DNA of 64,000 nucleotides, taken from assembly GCF_017353185.1 (NCBI RefSeq), contig NZ_JAFMYV010000001.1, positions 744,001 to 808,000 of the forward strand. The letters are read 5' to 3'. The first letter of the stretch is position 1, and each line of letters begins with the position of its first letter. The position numbers and the translations under genes are program-made. Below the pieces are notes generated by a model. It saw only the letters and a program-made list of their open reading frames with translations, was not told the DNA's origin and ran no database searches. This DNA is from Fibrella rubiginis. GTDB lineage: Bacteria > Bacteroidota > Bacteroidia > Cytophagales > Spirosomataceae. This document shows positions 27,061 through 34,572 of this stretch, one piece after another.

Positions 27061-28566
27061 ATGAACTACTTTTTCGCACTTGGACTGAGTGCCCTTACCG
27101 TAACGGGTTGGGCACAGGTTACGCCTGCGTCGCCTGCATCAGCCTTGGCAACCGTCGATTCGCTGCCTCCAAGTCGCCCCGCTACCCCCGCGCAGATGGC
27201 TCCGCAAGCGGCTGACCAGACGGCCAAAAAACCGGTGCCAGATAAAAGCGAGTTGAAATACAACCTCAACGAATCGGGTACGCATTTTTTTAAGGTTACG
27301 CTCCTCAACCAGTCCTGGTTTCGTTTTAACCAAAGTAACCCCGGCTCAACGGTAGTACAGGATCTCGCCAACAACACATTCGACATTGGTCTGCGCCGTA
27401 CCCGCATTCAGGCATTTGGCCAAATCAGCGACCGCATTTTCCTGTATTTCCAATACGGGATGAACAACTTCAACTACCAGAACGGCTTCCCCTCTTTCAA
27501 TACCAATGGTACACCGTCGAACCGGAAGGTGGCGGCTTTCTTCCACGATGCCGTTGGTGAATACCTGGTGTTCAGGAACAAGGACTACCTCAAAATTGGG
27601 AGTGGACTTACTGTCGTCAACGGTTTGTCGCGGTTCAGCCAGCCAAGTGTAAGCACCATCATGAGCATGGACTTACCCGTGTTTGCCCAGGCCACGGTCG
27701 ACCAAACCGATGAATTTTCGCGGAAGCTGAGTCTCTACGCCCGCGGCCAGGTTGGGCCAATTGATTATCGCGTGGTTATTACTGATCCATTCCCGATCCA
27801 GACCAATGGCGCTACACCGCCGGCGCTGGGTACCAACGCTAACTTTGCGCTTAAAGGCCACCACAAGCAATACCAGGGGTTTTTTATGTATCAGTTTCTC
27901 GACAAAGAGTCGCACCAAACGCCGGGTTACATGACAGGTACCTATTTGGGTAAGAAATCGATCGTTAATCTTGAGGCTGGTTTCATTACCCAGCAAAACG
28001 CCATGTGGCGGCGTGAAGGCAACACCGGAGCCAGTACGGATACTACCTACCAGAACATGAACCTGTGGTCTGTGGCCACTTTTCTCGATATGCCTCTGAA
28101 CCGCCGCACAGGCACCGCCATCAACGCGTACCTTGGCTACTTCCATACCGACTACGGCACTAATTACCTGCGCTTCAATGGCGTTATGAACCCGGCTACA
28201 GGGCAGGCAACGGGCACGGCACCAGGTGGGTTGGGTGGTACGCAGGGCAACGCATTTCCGATGTTTGGTACAGGCAGCGTGGTGTATTCGCAACTGGGCT
28301 ACCTTATGAAACAGGATCTGTTTGGGCCTGCCACTGGTACGCTCATGCCCTATGTGCAGGCGCAGATTGCCAACTACCAGCGTATATCATCTACGCTGGG
28401 CATTTACAATGTGGGCGTTAACTACCTCATCAAAGGCCACAACGGCAAATTGAGCCTCGACTACCAGAACCGGCCTTACTATCAGGCTGCGGTCGACGCC
28501 GCCAACCGGCTGGTGCCCACGGGCCGGGCTGGTCAGCTGACTCTCCAATATCAGGTGTTTATCTGA
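27061..28566 (+). CDS. Porin-like outer-membrane beta-barrel protein
   Basis: 501 residues from ATG 27061 (signal peptide MNYFFALGLSALTVTGWAQ; an earlier ATG at 27046 is possible). A Pro/Ala-rich linker (about 20-60) precedes a barrel built of alternating aromatic strands, beginning HFFKVTLLNQSWFRFNQ and FDIGLRRTRIQAFGQISDRIFLYFQYGMNNFNY. This N-terminal strand pattern resembles phosphate-selective porin O/P-like and other Bacteroidota porin families. It ends LTLQYQVFI with a terminal aromatic/hydrophobic strand. Substrate unknown. Confidence 0.75.
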   Translation: MNYFFALGLSALTVTGWAQVTPASPASALATVDSLPPSRPATPAQMAPQAADQTAKKPVPDKSELKYNLNESGTHFFKVTLLNQSWFRFNQSNPGSTVVQDLANNTFDIGLRRTRIQAFGQISDRIFLYFQYGMNNFNYQNGFPSFNTNGTPSNRKVAAFFHDAVGEYLVFRNKDYLKIGSGLTVVNGLSRFSQPSVSTIMSMDLPVFAQATVDQTDEFSRKLSLYARGQVGPIDYRVVITDPFPIQTNGATPPALGTNANFALKGHHKQYQGFFMYQFLDKESHQTPGYMTGTYLGKKSIVNLEAGFITQQNAMWRREGNTGASTDTTYQNMNLWSVATFLDMPLNRRTGTAINAYLGYFHTDYGTNYLRFNGVMNPATGQATGTAPGGLGGTQGNAFPMFGTGSVVYSQLGYLMKQDLFGPATGTLMPYVQAQIANYQRISSTLGIYNVGVNYLIKGHNGKLSLDYQNRPYYQAAVDAANRLVPTGRAGQLTLQYQVFI

Positions 28567-28600
28567 CAGGGCATAAAGTCAGCTGGCTGTCAGGGCCTTT
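28563..28600 (+). terminator. Possible terminator after the porin
   Basis: CTGACAG (28563-28569) and CTGTCAG (28587-28593) form a 7-bp stem overlapping the stop codon, followed by GGCCTTTT. The U-tract is short and offset, so this is weak. Confidence 0.35.
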
Positions 28601-28822
28601 TATACTTAGCTACTGACTGTGTAGTAAGTACTTAGACATGATTAAGTCACCCAATTTTAACCTGACAGATTTGTTAAAATTCTGTATTTTCGTAGTGTTT
28701 TCGACGGATTTCTATGATGACGTTTCTTTTTGGTCTAGCAGTTCTGTCGACTGATTGGTTGTTTCATGGCTGATTATTGCTGTTTCGTCAGGTAGCACCA
28801 ATCGGCCCGGCTTTCCACACCG

Positions 28823-28830
28823 TATATTTG
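28823..28830 (+). promoter_or_regulatory. Candidate -7 element of the DUF5686 gene
   Basis: TATATTTG fits TAnnTTTG. It lies only 11 bp before ATG 28842 and 20 bp before ATG 28851, which favours the second ATG as the real start unless the message is nearly leaderless. No TTG seen at the expected distance. Confidence 0.45.
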
Positions 28831-28841
28831 CATAAGCGTTT

Positions 28842-31451
28842 ATGCAACACATGCACTTCTATACCTCCTTGCGATTCGGCGCGTTTGCCACTCTTTTTTG
28901 GTTGCTTGCCCAACTGGCCCAGGCCCAGACGCCTACCTATGTGGTGAGCGGCACGGTGGTAGATGCCCGTACGGGCGAAGGGGTGCCTTTTTCCAGCGTG
29001 GCCCTTGTAGGTCGCAGCGTGGGTGTAACCTCAGATGATAAGGGTGTGTTTACCCTGAAAACCACCCGTCTTACCGATTCGCTCTACGTAAGCTCAATGG
29101 GCTTCGGGATCAAGCGCTTTGCCCTCGACAAGACCAAACTCAACCAGGTACTACTGCTAAAATTACCCCCCGCTGGTCGGGTGTTGCAGGAAGTGGTGGT
29201 GCGGGCCGGCGAAAACCCAGCCTGGGGCATTCTACGCAACGTGCGGAAGAATATTGACAAAAACGACCGTCGCCGTATTCGGGCCTATGAGTACGATAGC
29301 TACTCGAAAACGGCCGTGTCGCTCACCCACATCTCGGATAAACTTCGGTCTAACCCGCTGATCAAGAAGGTAATGGCGGCGATGGATAAGAAAGATTCTG
29401 TCACCGATGACCTGGGCCGTAAGATGATGCCTCTTATGATGACCGAGTCGGTGAGCCGTTATTTTTACCGCGAATCGCCGGAGCGCAAGCATGAAGATAT
29501 CGTGAAAACGCGCCTCAAAGGTATGGATATCGTTGAGCCTGAGATCCTTTCGCAGTTTGTGGGCGGCAATGCGCTGAGCTATAATTTCTACCAAAATTAC
29601 CTGCGCGTACTGGGTAAAGATTTTGCCTCGCCGGTGGGAGCCGACTGGAAAGGCTGGTATTCGATGTACCTGGCCGACACCACCAAGATTGGCGACTTTG
29701 TTTGCTACGAAATTCAGTTCGACCCAAAAAACAAGCAGGACCTGGTCTTTACGGGTAAAATGTACATCGACACCACCACCTTTGCCCTCACCATGATTGA
29801 GGCGAAAGTGGGGGCCGAAGCGAACCTGAACTACGTGCGGCGCATGGAAATTGAGCAGGAACTCGAACCTGCGCTTGATTCGGCCGGCAACAAAATTGGC
29901 TGGATGCCCGTATCGATGCGGACTACCGCTGAGGTCTATGGCGTGGGCAAAAACTCGGTGGGTGCCATGCTCCAGCAGACTACCCGTAACAGCGGATTTC
30001 TACTCAACCAGCCCAAGCCGCTTAGTTACTATGACCGTACCGTTTCGGTAGCCGACACGGCCAAGTCGAACACAACGGCGCTGGAAGAACTGGAAGGCGA
30101 CGACAAACAGGCCGCCCTGGCCGATGAGGCCTACTGGGCCAACGCCCGCAAAAAACTGGGGGGTATGGATTCGCTGAGCACCAACGACCGGAAGGCGCAG
30201 GGGCTGATAGACACGCTCCGTGCCGTACCCATTGTGCGTACGACCGAAATTCTGACGCGCATTGCCACTACGGGCTGGTACCGGCGTGGTCCTGTTGACT
30301 GGGGTCCGTACCCGTATGCCGTAGCCGTAAACAATATTGAGGGGCTACGGTTGCGAGCTGGCTTTCGCACGAACGGCAATTTCAGTAAGTCGATGGTGTT
30401 TCGGGCCTACACCGCTTATGGCACCGGCGATGCCCGGTTTAAGGGTGGGGCTGAACTGGATTTCATCCTTTCGCGCCGCAAATGGACCATTATGGGGGCG
30501 CGGGCATCGTATGACCTGGACCGGCTTGGTTTCACGCCCGAACTCATCAATGGCAACAAGATTTTTCAGGCATTCAGCCGGTTTGGCAAGTATCAGGGCG
30601 GTTTTTACAACAACCAGCAGGAAATCTATGTTCGCACCGAACCACTAAAAGGTGTGATGCTGACGGCCACCCTCGGCGACCGGACGTTTGTGCCAACTTT
30701 CCCATTCCACTACCGTGTAAACCCCGAAATGGACGATAACTCGCCCACGCGGCCCGACTTTACCGATTCGTACTGGTCTGTTGAGGCACGACTGGCCCGG
30801 CAGGAAACGTATGTGATGGACGGCAACGAGCGCATCCCGGTGGCCACCAAACGGACGCCTGTGTTGTGGATCAAGTACCAGCGGGGGCAACGCATACTGG
30901 GGGGTGATTTTATTTACCACCGCTTCTCATTCCGCGCCTTCCAGACGTTGAAATTTGGCAAAATGGGCCGATCGTCCTACGTGCTTCAGGCGGGCTATAT
31001 CCCGTCGCGTTTGCCTGCTCCACTGCTGTTTCCCCATACCGGTAACCCCACGTTTTTCTTCGCGCCCAATACCTTCAACCGGATGCAGTTCTACGAATTC
31101 GTGTCTGACCGGTTTATGTCGCTCCACTGGCAACATAATTTCGACGGCGTACTTTTCAACCGCATTCCCCTCATTAAAAAGCTAAACTGGCGCTTGTGGG
31201 GCAACGCCGATGTTCTCTGGGGTAGCCGTCAGCCACGGAGCCGTCAGGTCGACTCGCCCCGCCCTGTACCAAGCGGGCAACCCTCTACGGTGTTCGGGGT
31301 GCTGAATCCTGATATTCCTTACATCGAGGCGGGCTACGGCATCAGCAACATTTTCAAATTCCTGCGCATTCAGGCCGTTCACAGACTTAATTACCTTACC
31401 CCCGGTACCGACCGGTTTATTATCAAGGGGGCAGTAGAGTTTAGTTTTTAA
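28842..31451 (+). CDS. DUF5686 family outer-membrane protein with carboxypeptidase-like domain
   Basis: 869 residues (866 from ATG 28851). Signal peptide to about residue 29 (..AQAQ), then a CarboxypepD_reg-like domain at about 33-115 (YVVSGTVVDARTGEGVPFSSVALVG). The DUF5686 body follows, recognised by VRAGENPAWGILRNVRKNIDKNDRR, YEYDSYSKTAV, and a C-terminal barrel-like region rich in aromatic strands ending in F. DUF5686 proteins resemble TonB receptors without a plug and are near-universal in Bacteroidota; function is unknown. Confidence 0.88.
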   Translation: MQHMHFYTSLRFGAFATLFWLLAQLAQAQTPTYVVSGTVVDARTGEGVPFSSVALVGRSVGVTSDDKGVFTLKTTRLTDSLYVSSMGFGIKRFALDKTKLNQVLLLKLPPAGRVLQEVVVRAGENPAWGILRNVRKNIDKNDRRRIRAYEYDSYSKTAVSLTHISDKLRSNPLIKKVMAAMDKKDSVTDDLGRKMMPLMMTESVSRYFYRESPERKHEDIVKTRLKGMDIVEPEILSQFVGGNALSYNFYQNYLRVLGKDFASPVGADWKGWYSMYLADTTKIGDFVCYEIQFDPKNKQDLVFTGKMYIDTTTFALTMIEAKVGAEANLNYVRRMEIEQELEPALDSAGNKIGWMPVSMRTTAEVYGVGKNSVGAMLQQTTRNSGFLLNQPKPLSYYDRTVSVADTAKSNTTALEELEGDDKQAALADEAYWANARKKLGGMDSLSTNDRKAQGLIDTLRAVPIVRTTEILTRIATTGWYRRGPVDWGPYPYAVAVNNIEGLRLRAGFRTNGNFSKSMVFRAYTAYGTGDARFKGGAELDFILSRRKWTIMGARASYDLDRLGFTPELINGNKIFQAFSRFGKYQGGFYNNQQEIYVRTEPLKGVMLTATLGDRTFVPTFPFHYRVNPEMDDNSPTRPDFTDSYWSVEARLARQETYVMDGNERIPVATKRTPVLWIKYQRGQRILGGDFIYHRFSFRAFQTLKFGKMGRSSYVLQAGYIPSRLPAPLLFPHTGNPTFFFAPNTFNRMQFYEFVSDRFMSLHWQHNFDGVLFNRIPLIKKLNWRLWGNADVLWGSRQPRSRQVDSPRPVPSGQPSTVFGVLNPDIPYIEAGYGISNIFKFLRIQAVHRLNYLTPGTDRFIIKGAVEFSF

Positions 31452-31455
31452 GAAA

Positions 31456-31531
31456 AACAAGAACCAAGAGGCAGGAAGCAAGACGTAAACAACATACTAC
31501 GTCTTGCTTCCTGCCTCTTGGTTCTTGTTTC
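31456..31531. repeat. Heptamer hairpin J
   Basis: Perfect 33-bp inverted repeat: 31456-31488 and 31499-31531, 10-bp loop. Words AAACAAG AACCAAG AGGCAGG AAGCAAG then ACGTA; the GCTnnCGCG core is lacking. It lies just after the DUF5686 stop codon and before Maf, on the same strand. Confidence 0.95.
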
Positions 31532-31551
31532 TTCCCCCAGTAATCAAATTC

Positions 31552-32148
31552 ATGTTTTCCCTTCGATATCCCCTTACGCTGGCGTCGGGTTCGCCCCGGC
31601 GGCGGCAGTTGCTTACCGACATGGGCGTGGCGTTCACCATTGAAACGCGTCCTACCGACGAGGTTTTTCCCGATGATATGCCCGCCGATGAAGTGGCCGA
31701 GTTTTTGGCCTGCGAAAAAGCCGCTCAGTTCATGCCCGACTTGGGCCAGCGGCTGGTGCTCTGCGCTGATACGGTCGTGATTCTGGATAATCAGATTTTG
31801 AATAAGCCCGCTGATGCTGCTGAGGCTCACCAGATGTTGCGCCGCCTGTCGGGACGTACGCATCGGGTACGCACGGGTGTGTGCCTGCTCTCGCCCGAAG
31901 GCCAAACGTCTTTTACTGACGAGGCCACGGTTCAGTTTGCCCACCTGACCGACGACGAAATCGACTATTACATCCGCGTTTGCCAGCCCTTCGACAAGGC
32001 CGGTGCCTACGGGGCGCAGGATTTTATTGGCCTCGTGGGCGTAACCCGCCTTGAAGGTTCGTTCTACACCGTTATGGGCTTGCCCACGCACCGGGTATAT
32101 GAGGCGTTGAAGGAATTTGAAGTTCAAGGTCTGAAGTTCAAGGTCTAA
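31552..32148 (+). CDS. maf: Maf family nucleotide pyrophosphatase
   Basis: 198 residues from ATG 31552 (MFSLRYPLTLASGSPRRRQLL, the canonical Maf N-terminus; an earlier start lies in hairpin J). The active-site features are SPRR(R)xLL, the acidic residue in ADTVV, and KP in LNKPADAAEA, followed by RTHRVRTGV and DKAGAYGAQ. Maf proteins hydrolyse non-canonical or pyrimidine NTPs (dTTP/UTP) to NMP and PPi. The last ~12 residues (FEVQGLKFKV) are encoded by the left arm of hairpin K, so the native C-terminus appears to have been replaced or extended by the repeat. Confidence 0.93.
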   Translation: MFSLRYPLTLASGSPRRRQLLTDMGVAFTIETRPTDEVFPDDMPADEVAEFLACEKAAQFMPDLGQRLVLCADTVVILDNQILNKPADAAEAHQMLRRLSGRTHRVRTGVCLLSPEGQTSFTDEATVQFAHLTDDEIDYYIRVCQPFDKAGAYGAQDFIGLVGVTRLEGSFYTVMGLPTHRVYEALKEFEVQGLKFKV

Positions 32149-32228
32149 AGTTGCTTCGCATGCGGTCTATTCGAGCGCGAAGCAACGTTAAACCTTGAAC
32201 TTTAGACCTTGAATTTTAGACCTTGAAC
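32122..32228. repeat. Heptamer hairpin K (4 versus 6 units)
   Basis: Left arm 32122-32159: GTTCAAG GTCTGAA GTTCAAG GTCTAAA then GTTGCTTCGC. Right arm 32177-32228 reads, reverse-complemented, GTTCAAG GTCTAAA ATTCAAG GTCTAAA GTTCAAG GTTTAAC then GTTGCTTCGC. The arms thus differ by exactly two 7-bp words. It lies between convergent genes and overlaps the maf 3' end. Confidence 0.95.
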
Positions 32229-32232
32229 GCCC

Positions 32233-33006
32233 CTATTCAAACCGCAAATGCTTCACTGACTCACCAGACATGGCAAGCTCCTGAAGTGATTCGATGCCTA
32301 TTTTGAGGTGTGTATCCACAAAGTTGGTGGTCACTTTCTTGTCGCTTTCTTCGGTTTTCACCCCTTCCGGCACCATCGGGTTGTCAGAGACTAGCAGCAG
32401 TGCTCCGTGCGGAATGGCGTTGACGAAACCCACCGCAAAAATGGTGGCCGTTTCCATGTCGATGGCCATAGCGCGGGTTTCGCGGAGGTACTCTTTGAAG
32501 GTTTCGTCATGTTCCCAGATGCGGCGATTGGTCGTATAGACGGTGCCGGTCCAGTAGTCAAGCTGGTGCTTTTTGATCGTCGACGATACCGCTCGCTGCA
32601 GGCGAAAGGAGGGGAGTGCCGGAATTTCAGGCCGGAGGTAGTCGTTGCTGGTACCGTCGCCGCGAATGGCCGCAATGGGCAAAATCAGGTCGCCAAGGAG
32701 GGTGCGACGTTTTAGCCCGCCGCATTTGCCCAAAAACAGCACTGCCTTTGGGCTGATGGCCGACAGCAGGTCCATTACGGTAGCAGCCATGGGGCTACCC
32801 ATACCGAAATTGATGATCGTAATGTTGTTGGCCGTGGCCGTTTGCATGGCCCGTCCGATGCCGTAGATTTCCACGTCATACATCTTGGCAAACAGCTCGA
32901 CGTAGTTGATGAAGTTGGTGAGCAAAATGTACTCGCCAAACTGTTCGATGGGCGTACCCGTGTAGCGTGGTAGCCAGTTGTTAACTATTTCTTCTTTGGT
33001 TTTCAT
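32233..33006 (-). CDS. amn: AMP nucleosidase (short Bacteroidota type)
   Basis: 257 residues from ATG 33006 (MKTKEEIVNNWLPRYTG); longer frames run into hairpin L and add meaningless residues. It carries the nucleoside phosphorylase fold: INFGMGSPMAATVMDLL, the phosphate/ribose region LFLGKCGG, IRGDGTSNDY, and MAIDMETATIFAVG with the ribose-binding Met-Glu; SDNP near the C-terminus. The enzyme hydrolyses AMP to adenine and ribose 5-phosphate. The N-terminal regulatory domain of the E. coli enzyme is missing, as usual in this phylum. Confidence 0.92.
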   Translation of the reverse strand: MKTKEEIVNNWLPRYTGTPIEQFGEYILLTNFINYVELFAKMYDVEIYGIGRAMQTATANNITIINFGMGSPMAATVMDLLSAISPKAVLFLGKCGGLKRRTLLGDLILPIAAIRGDGTSNDYLRPEIPALPSFRLQRAVSSTIKKHQLDYWTGTVYTTNRRIWEHDETFKEYLRETRAMAIDMETATIFAVGFVNAIPHGALLLVSDNPMVPEGVKTEESDKKVTTNFVDTHLKIGIESLQELAMSGESVKHLRFE

Positions 33007-33018
33007 GAATGCCAATGA

Positions 33019-33079
33019 GCGAATGAGCGATTGAGTGATTGAGCGAATAATCGAGACAGTCACTCAATCACTCATTCGC
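33019..33079. repeat. Hairpin L (8-bp word variant)
   Basis: Arms 33019-33038 and 33060-33079 match at 19 of 20 positions. The repeated word is 8 bp here (GAATGAGC GATTGAGT GATTGAGC), the only element with this period. It lies between divergent genes, so it cannot serve as a terminator for either. Confidence 0.8.
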
Positions 33080-33093
33080 AATTATCTTTACGT

Positions 33094-33540
33094 ATGGACG
33101 CGCTGAATCTACCTGCATTTGACTGCAAACTTACGGAGATAGACGGGAAAGGGTACATTTTCGATTTGTTACGCCGCAAACATGTTCGTCTCACGCCCGA
33201 AGAATGGGTGCGACAACACGTGGTCAATCTGCTCATCGAACATTACCGGTATCCGAAAGCGCTGATCCGGTCGGAGGGGGGGCTGTCGCTGAACAAAACC
33301 CTGAAACGCACCGACCTGATGGTGTTCGACCGGGCCGGTGATCCTTATTTGCTGGTAGAGTGTAAAGCCCCCCAGATTACCCTGTCACAGGCTGTTTTTG
33401 ACCAGGTGAGCCGCTACAACCACATCCACAAAGCGCCCTATGTGGTGGTCACCAACGGCCTTACGCACTATTGCTGTCAGGTGTGCCATGTGAATCAGAC
33501 CATCGAATTTCTCGACGATTTTCCCGCGTTTGCCGGATAG
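33094..33540 (+). CDS. Stand-alone HsdR N-terminal domain (PD-(D/E)XK) protein
   Basis: 148 residues. It matches the type I restriction R-subunit N-terminal domain: IFDLLRRKHVRLTPEEWVRQHVVNLLI, then the nuclease core with Asp in KRTDLMVFD and the E-x-K in LLVECKAP, then QVSRYN..APYVVVTNG. There is no helicase part and no hsdM/hsdS nearby, so it is not a restriction system. Single-domain copies like this are common next to housekeeping genes in Bacteroidota. Presumed nuclease fold; role unknown. Confidence 0.85.
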   Translation: MDALNLPAFDCKLTEIDGKGYIFDLLRRKHVRLTPEEWVRQHVVNLLIEHYRYPKALIRSEGGLSLNKTLKRTDLMVFDRAGDPYLLVECKAPQITLSQAVFDQVSRYNHIHKAPYVVVTNGLTHYCCQVCHVNQTIEFLDDFPAFAG

Positions 33541-33545
33541 TGGCT

Positions 33546-33574
33546 TTGTGGTTTTGGGGGAATGTATACCTTTG
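33546..33574 (+). promoter_or_regulatory. Promoter of the crotonase gene
   Basis: TTG at 33546-33548, 18-bp spacer, TACCTTTG at 33567-33574. The -7 element is perfect and the spacer one base shorter than ideal. The predicted start near 33581 leaves a leader of about 32 nt to ATG 33613. Confidence 0.65.
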
Positions 33575-33612
33575 CCCTGCATCAAAAACCGTATGCACGC
33601 ATACTACCTGTC

Positions 33613-34452
33613 ATGGCGGAGTCCTACAAATCGCTTTCATACGAAACCAGCAACGGCGTACTCACGCTAACACTGCTAGGCCCTGGAAAGGGCAACGCCA
33701 TGGGGCCTGATTTTTGGGCCGAACTTCCTCTTGCCATCGACGAAATTACGGCCATGGACGATGTGCGGGCCGTCATTGTACGGGGCAGCGGCAACCATTT
33801 TTCCTACGGCCTCGACCTGCCTCAGATGATGCCTAAACTCGGTGCCATGGTGGGCGGCAACCAAATGGCCGACCGCCGCCGGGAGTTGATGGACATGATC
33901 CGGCAGATGCAGTTGGGTTTCCAGAAAATGCACGAGTCGCCGAAGCCGTTTATTGCGGCCATCCACGGCTGGTGCATTGGCGGGGGCGTAAACATGATCT
34001 CTGCGGCCGACATCCGGCTGTGTTCTGCTGACGCTAAATTCAGCCTCCGTGAAGCTAAACTGGCCATCACGCCCGACATTGGCGGGTTGCAGTGGTTACC
34101 ACATATCGTGGGCGAGGGGATTACTCGTGAAATGGCCTTTACCGCCGCCGACTACGACGCTGCTTTTGCCCTGCGCACGGGCCTGGTCAATCACGTACTC
34201 GATACGCCCGAAGCTCTCTTCGCTAAAGCCAACGACATAGCTCAGCAAATTGCCGATAACGCCGCTCTGGCCGTGCAGGGGGCCAAAAGTGTATTGAACT
34301 ACGGCCTCGACAAGAGTATCGAGGCGGGGTTGCAATACGTAGCCGTCTGGAATTCGTCGCAACTGCAATCGCCTGACTTTTCCGAAGCCATGCAAGCCAC
34401 CGCCGAACGTCGGCAGGCCGCTTTTAACAAAAAACTAAACCGGGGTTATTGA
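33613..34452 (+). CDS. Crotonase, dienoyl-CoA isomerase (ECH1)-like
   Basis: 279 residues from ATG 33613 (MAESYKSLSYETSNGVLTL; the upstream in-frame ATG at 33562 lies in the promoter). Enoyl-CoA hydratase fold: oxyanion-hole segments NHFSYGLDLPQ and WCIGGGVNM. Glu147 and Asp155 (LREAKLAITPDIGGLQWLP) align with the catalytic Glu196 and Asp204 of mammalian delta3,5-delta2,4-dienoyl-CoA isomerase, rather than with the Glu pair of hydratases. The site of Asp176 in that enzyme is Asn127 here. The next gene is a DECR1-like dienoyl-CoA reductase, supporting a role in oxidation of unsaturated fatty acids. Confidence 0.88.
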   Translation: MAESYKSLSYETSNGVLTLTLLGPGKGNAMGPDFWAELPLAIDEITAMDDVRAVIVRGSGNHFSYGLDLPQMMPKLGAMVGGNQMADRRRELMDMIRQMQLGFQKMHESPKPFIAAIHGWCIGGGVNMISAADIRLCSADAKFSLREAKLAITPDIGGLQWLPHIVGEGITREMAFTAADYDAAFALRTGLVNHVLDTPEALFAKANDIAQQIADNAALAVQGAKSVLNYGLDKSIEAGLQYVAVWNSSQLQSPDFSEAMQATAERRQAAFNKKLNRGY

Positions 34453-34454
34453 GG

Positions 34455-34554
34455 AATGTACAATGCATAATGAACAATGTACAATGGCTACGCGATTAGA
34501 CTTAACCCGCTGATTGCGAATCCATTGTACATTGTTCATTATGCATTGTACATT
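34455..34554. repeat. Heptamer hairpin M
   Basis: Perfect 33-bp inverted repeat (34455-34487 and 34522-34554). Words: GTACAAT GCATAAT GAACAAT GTACAAT, then GGCTACGCGA. It shares the GTACAAT/GAACAAT vocabulary with element I, 9 kb away. Located between the two fatty-acid genes on the same strand. Confidence 0.95.
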
Positions 34555-34572
34555 ATTAAATCCACCAATTTT

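Noticed and set aside
33094-33540. Type I restriction-modification system
   Set aside because: Only the HsdR N-terminal nuclease domain is present as a full small gene; no helicase, hsdM or hsdS lies nearby.
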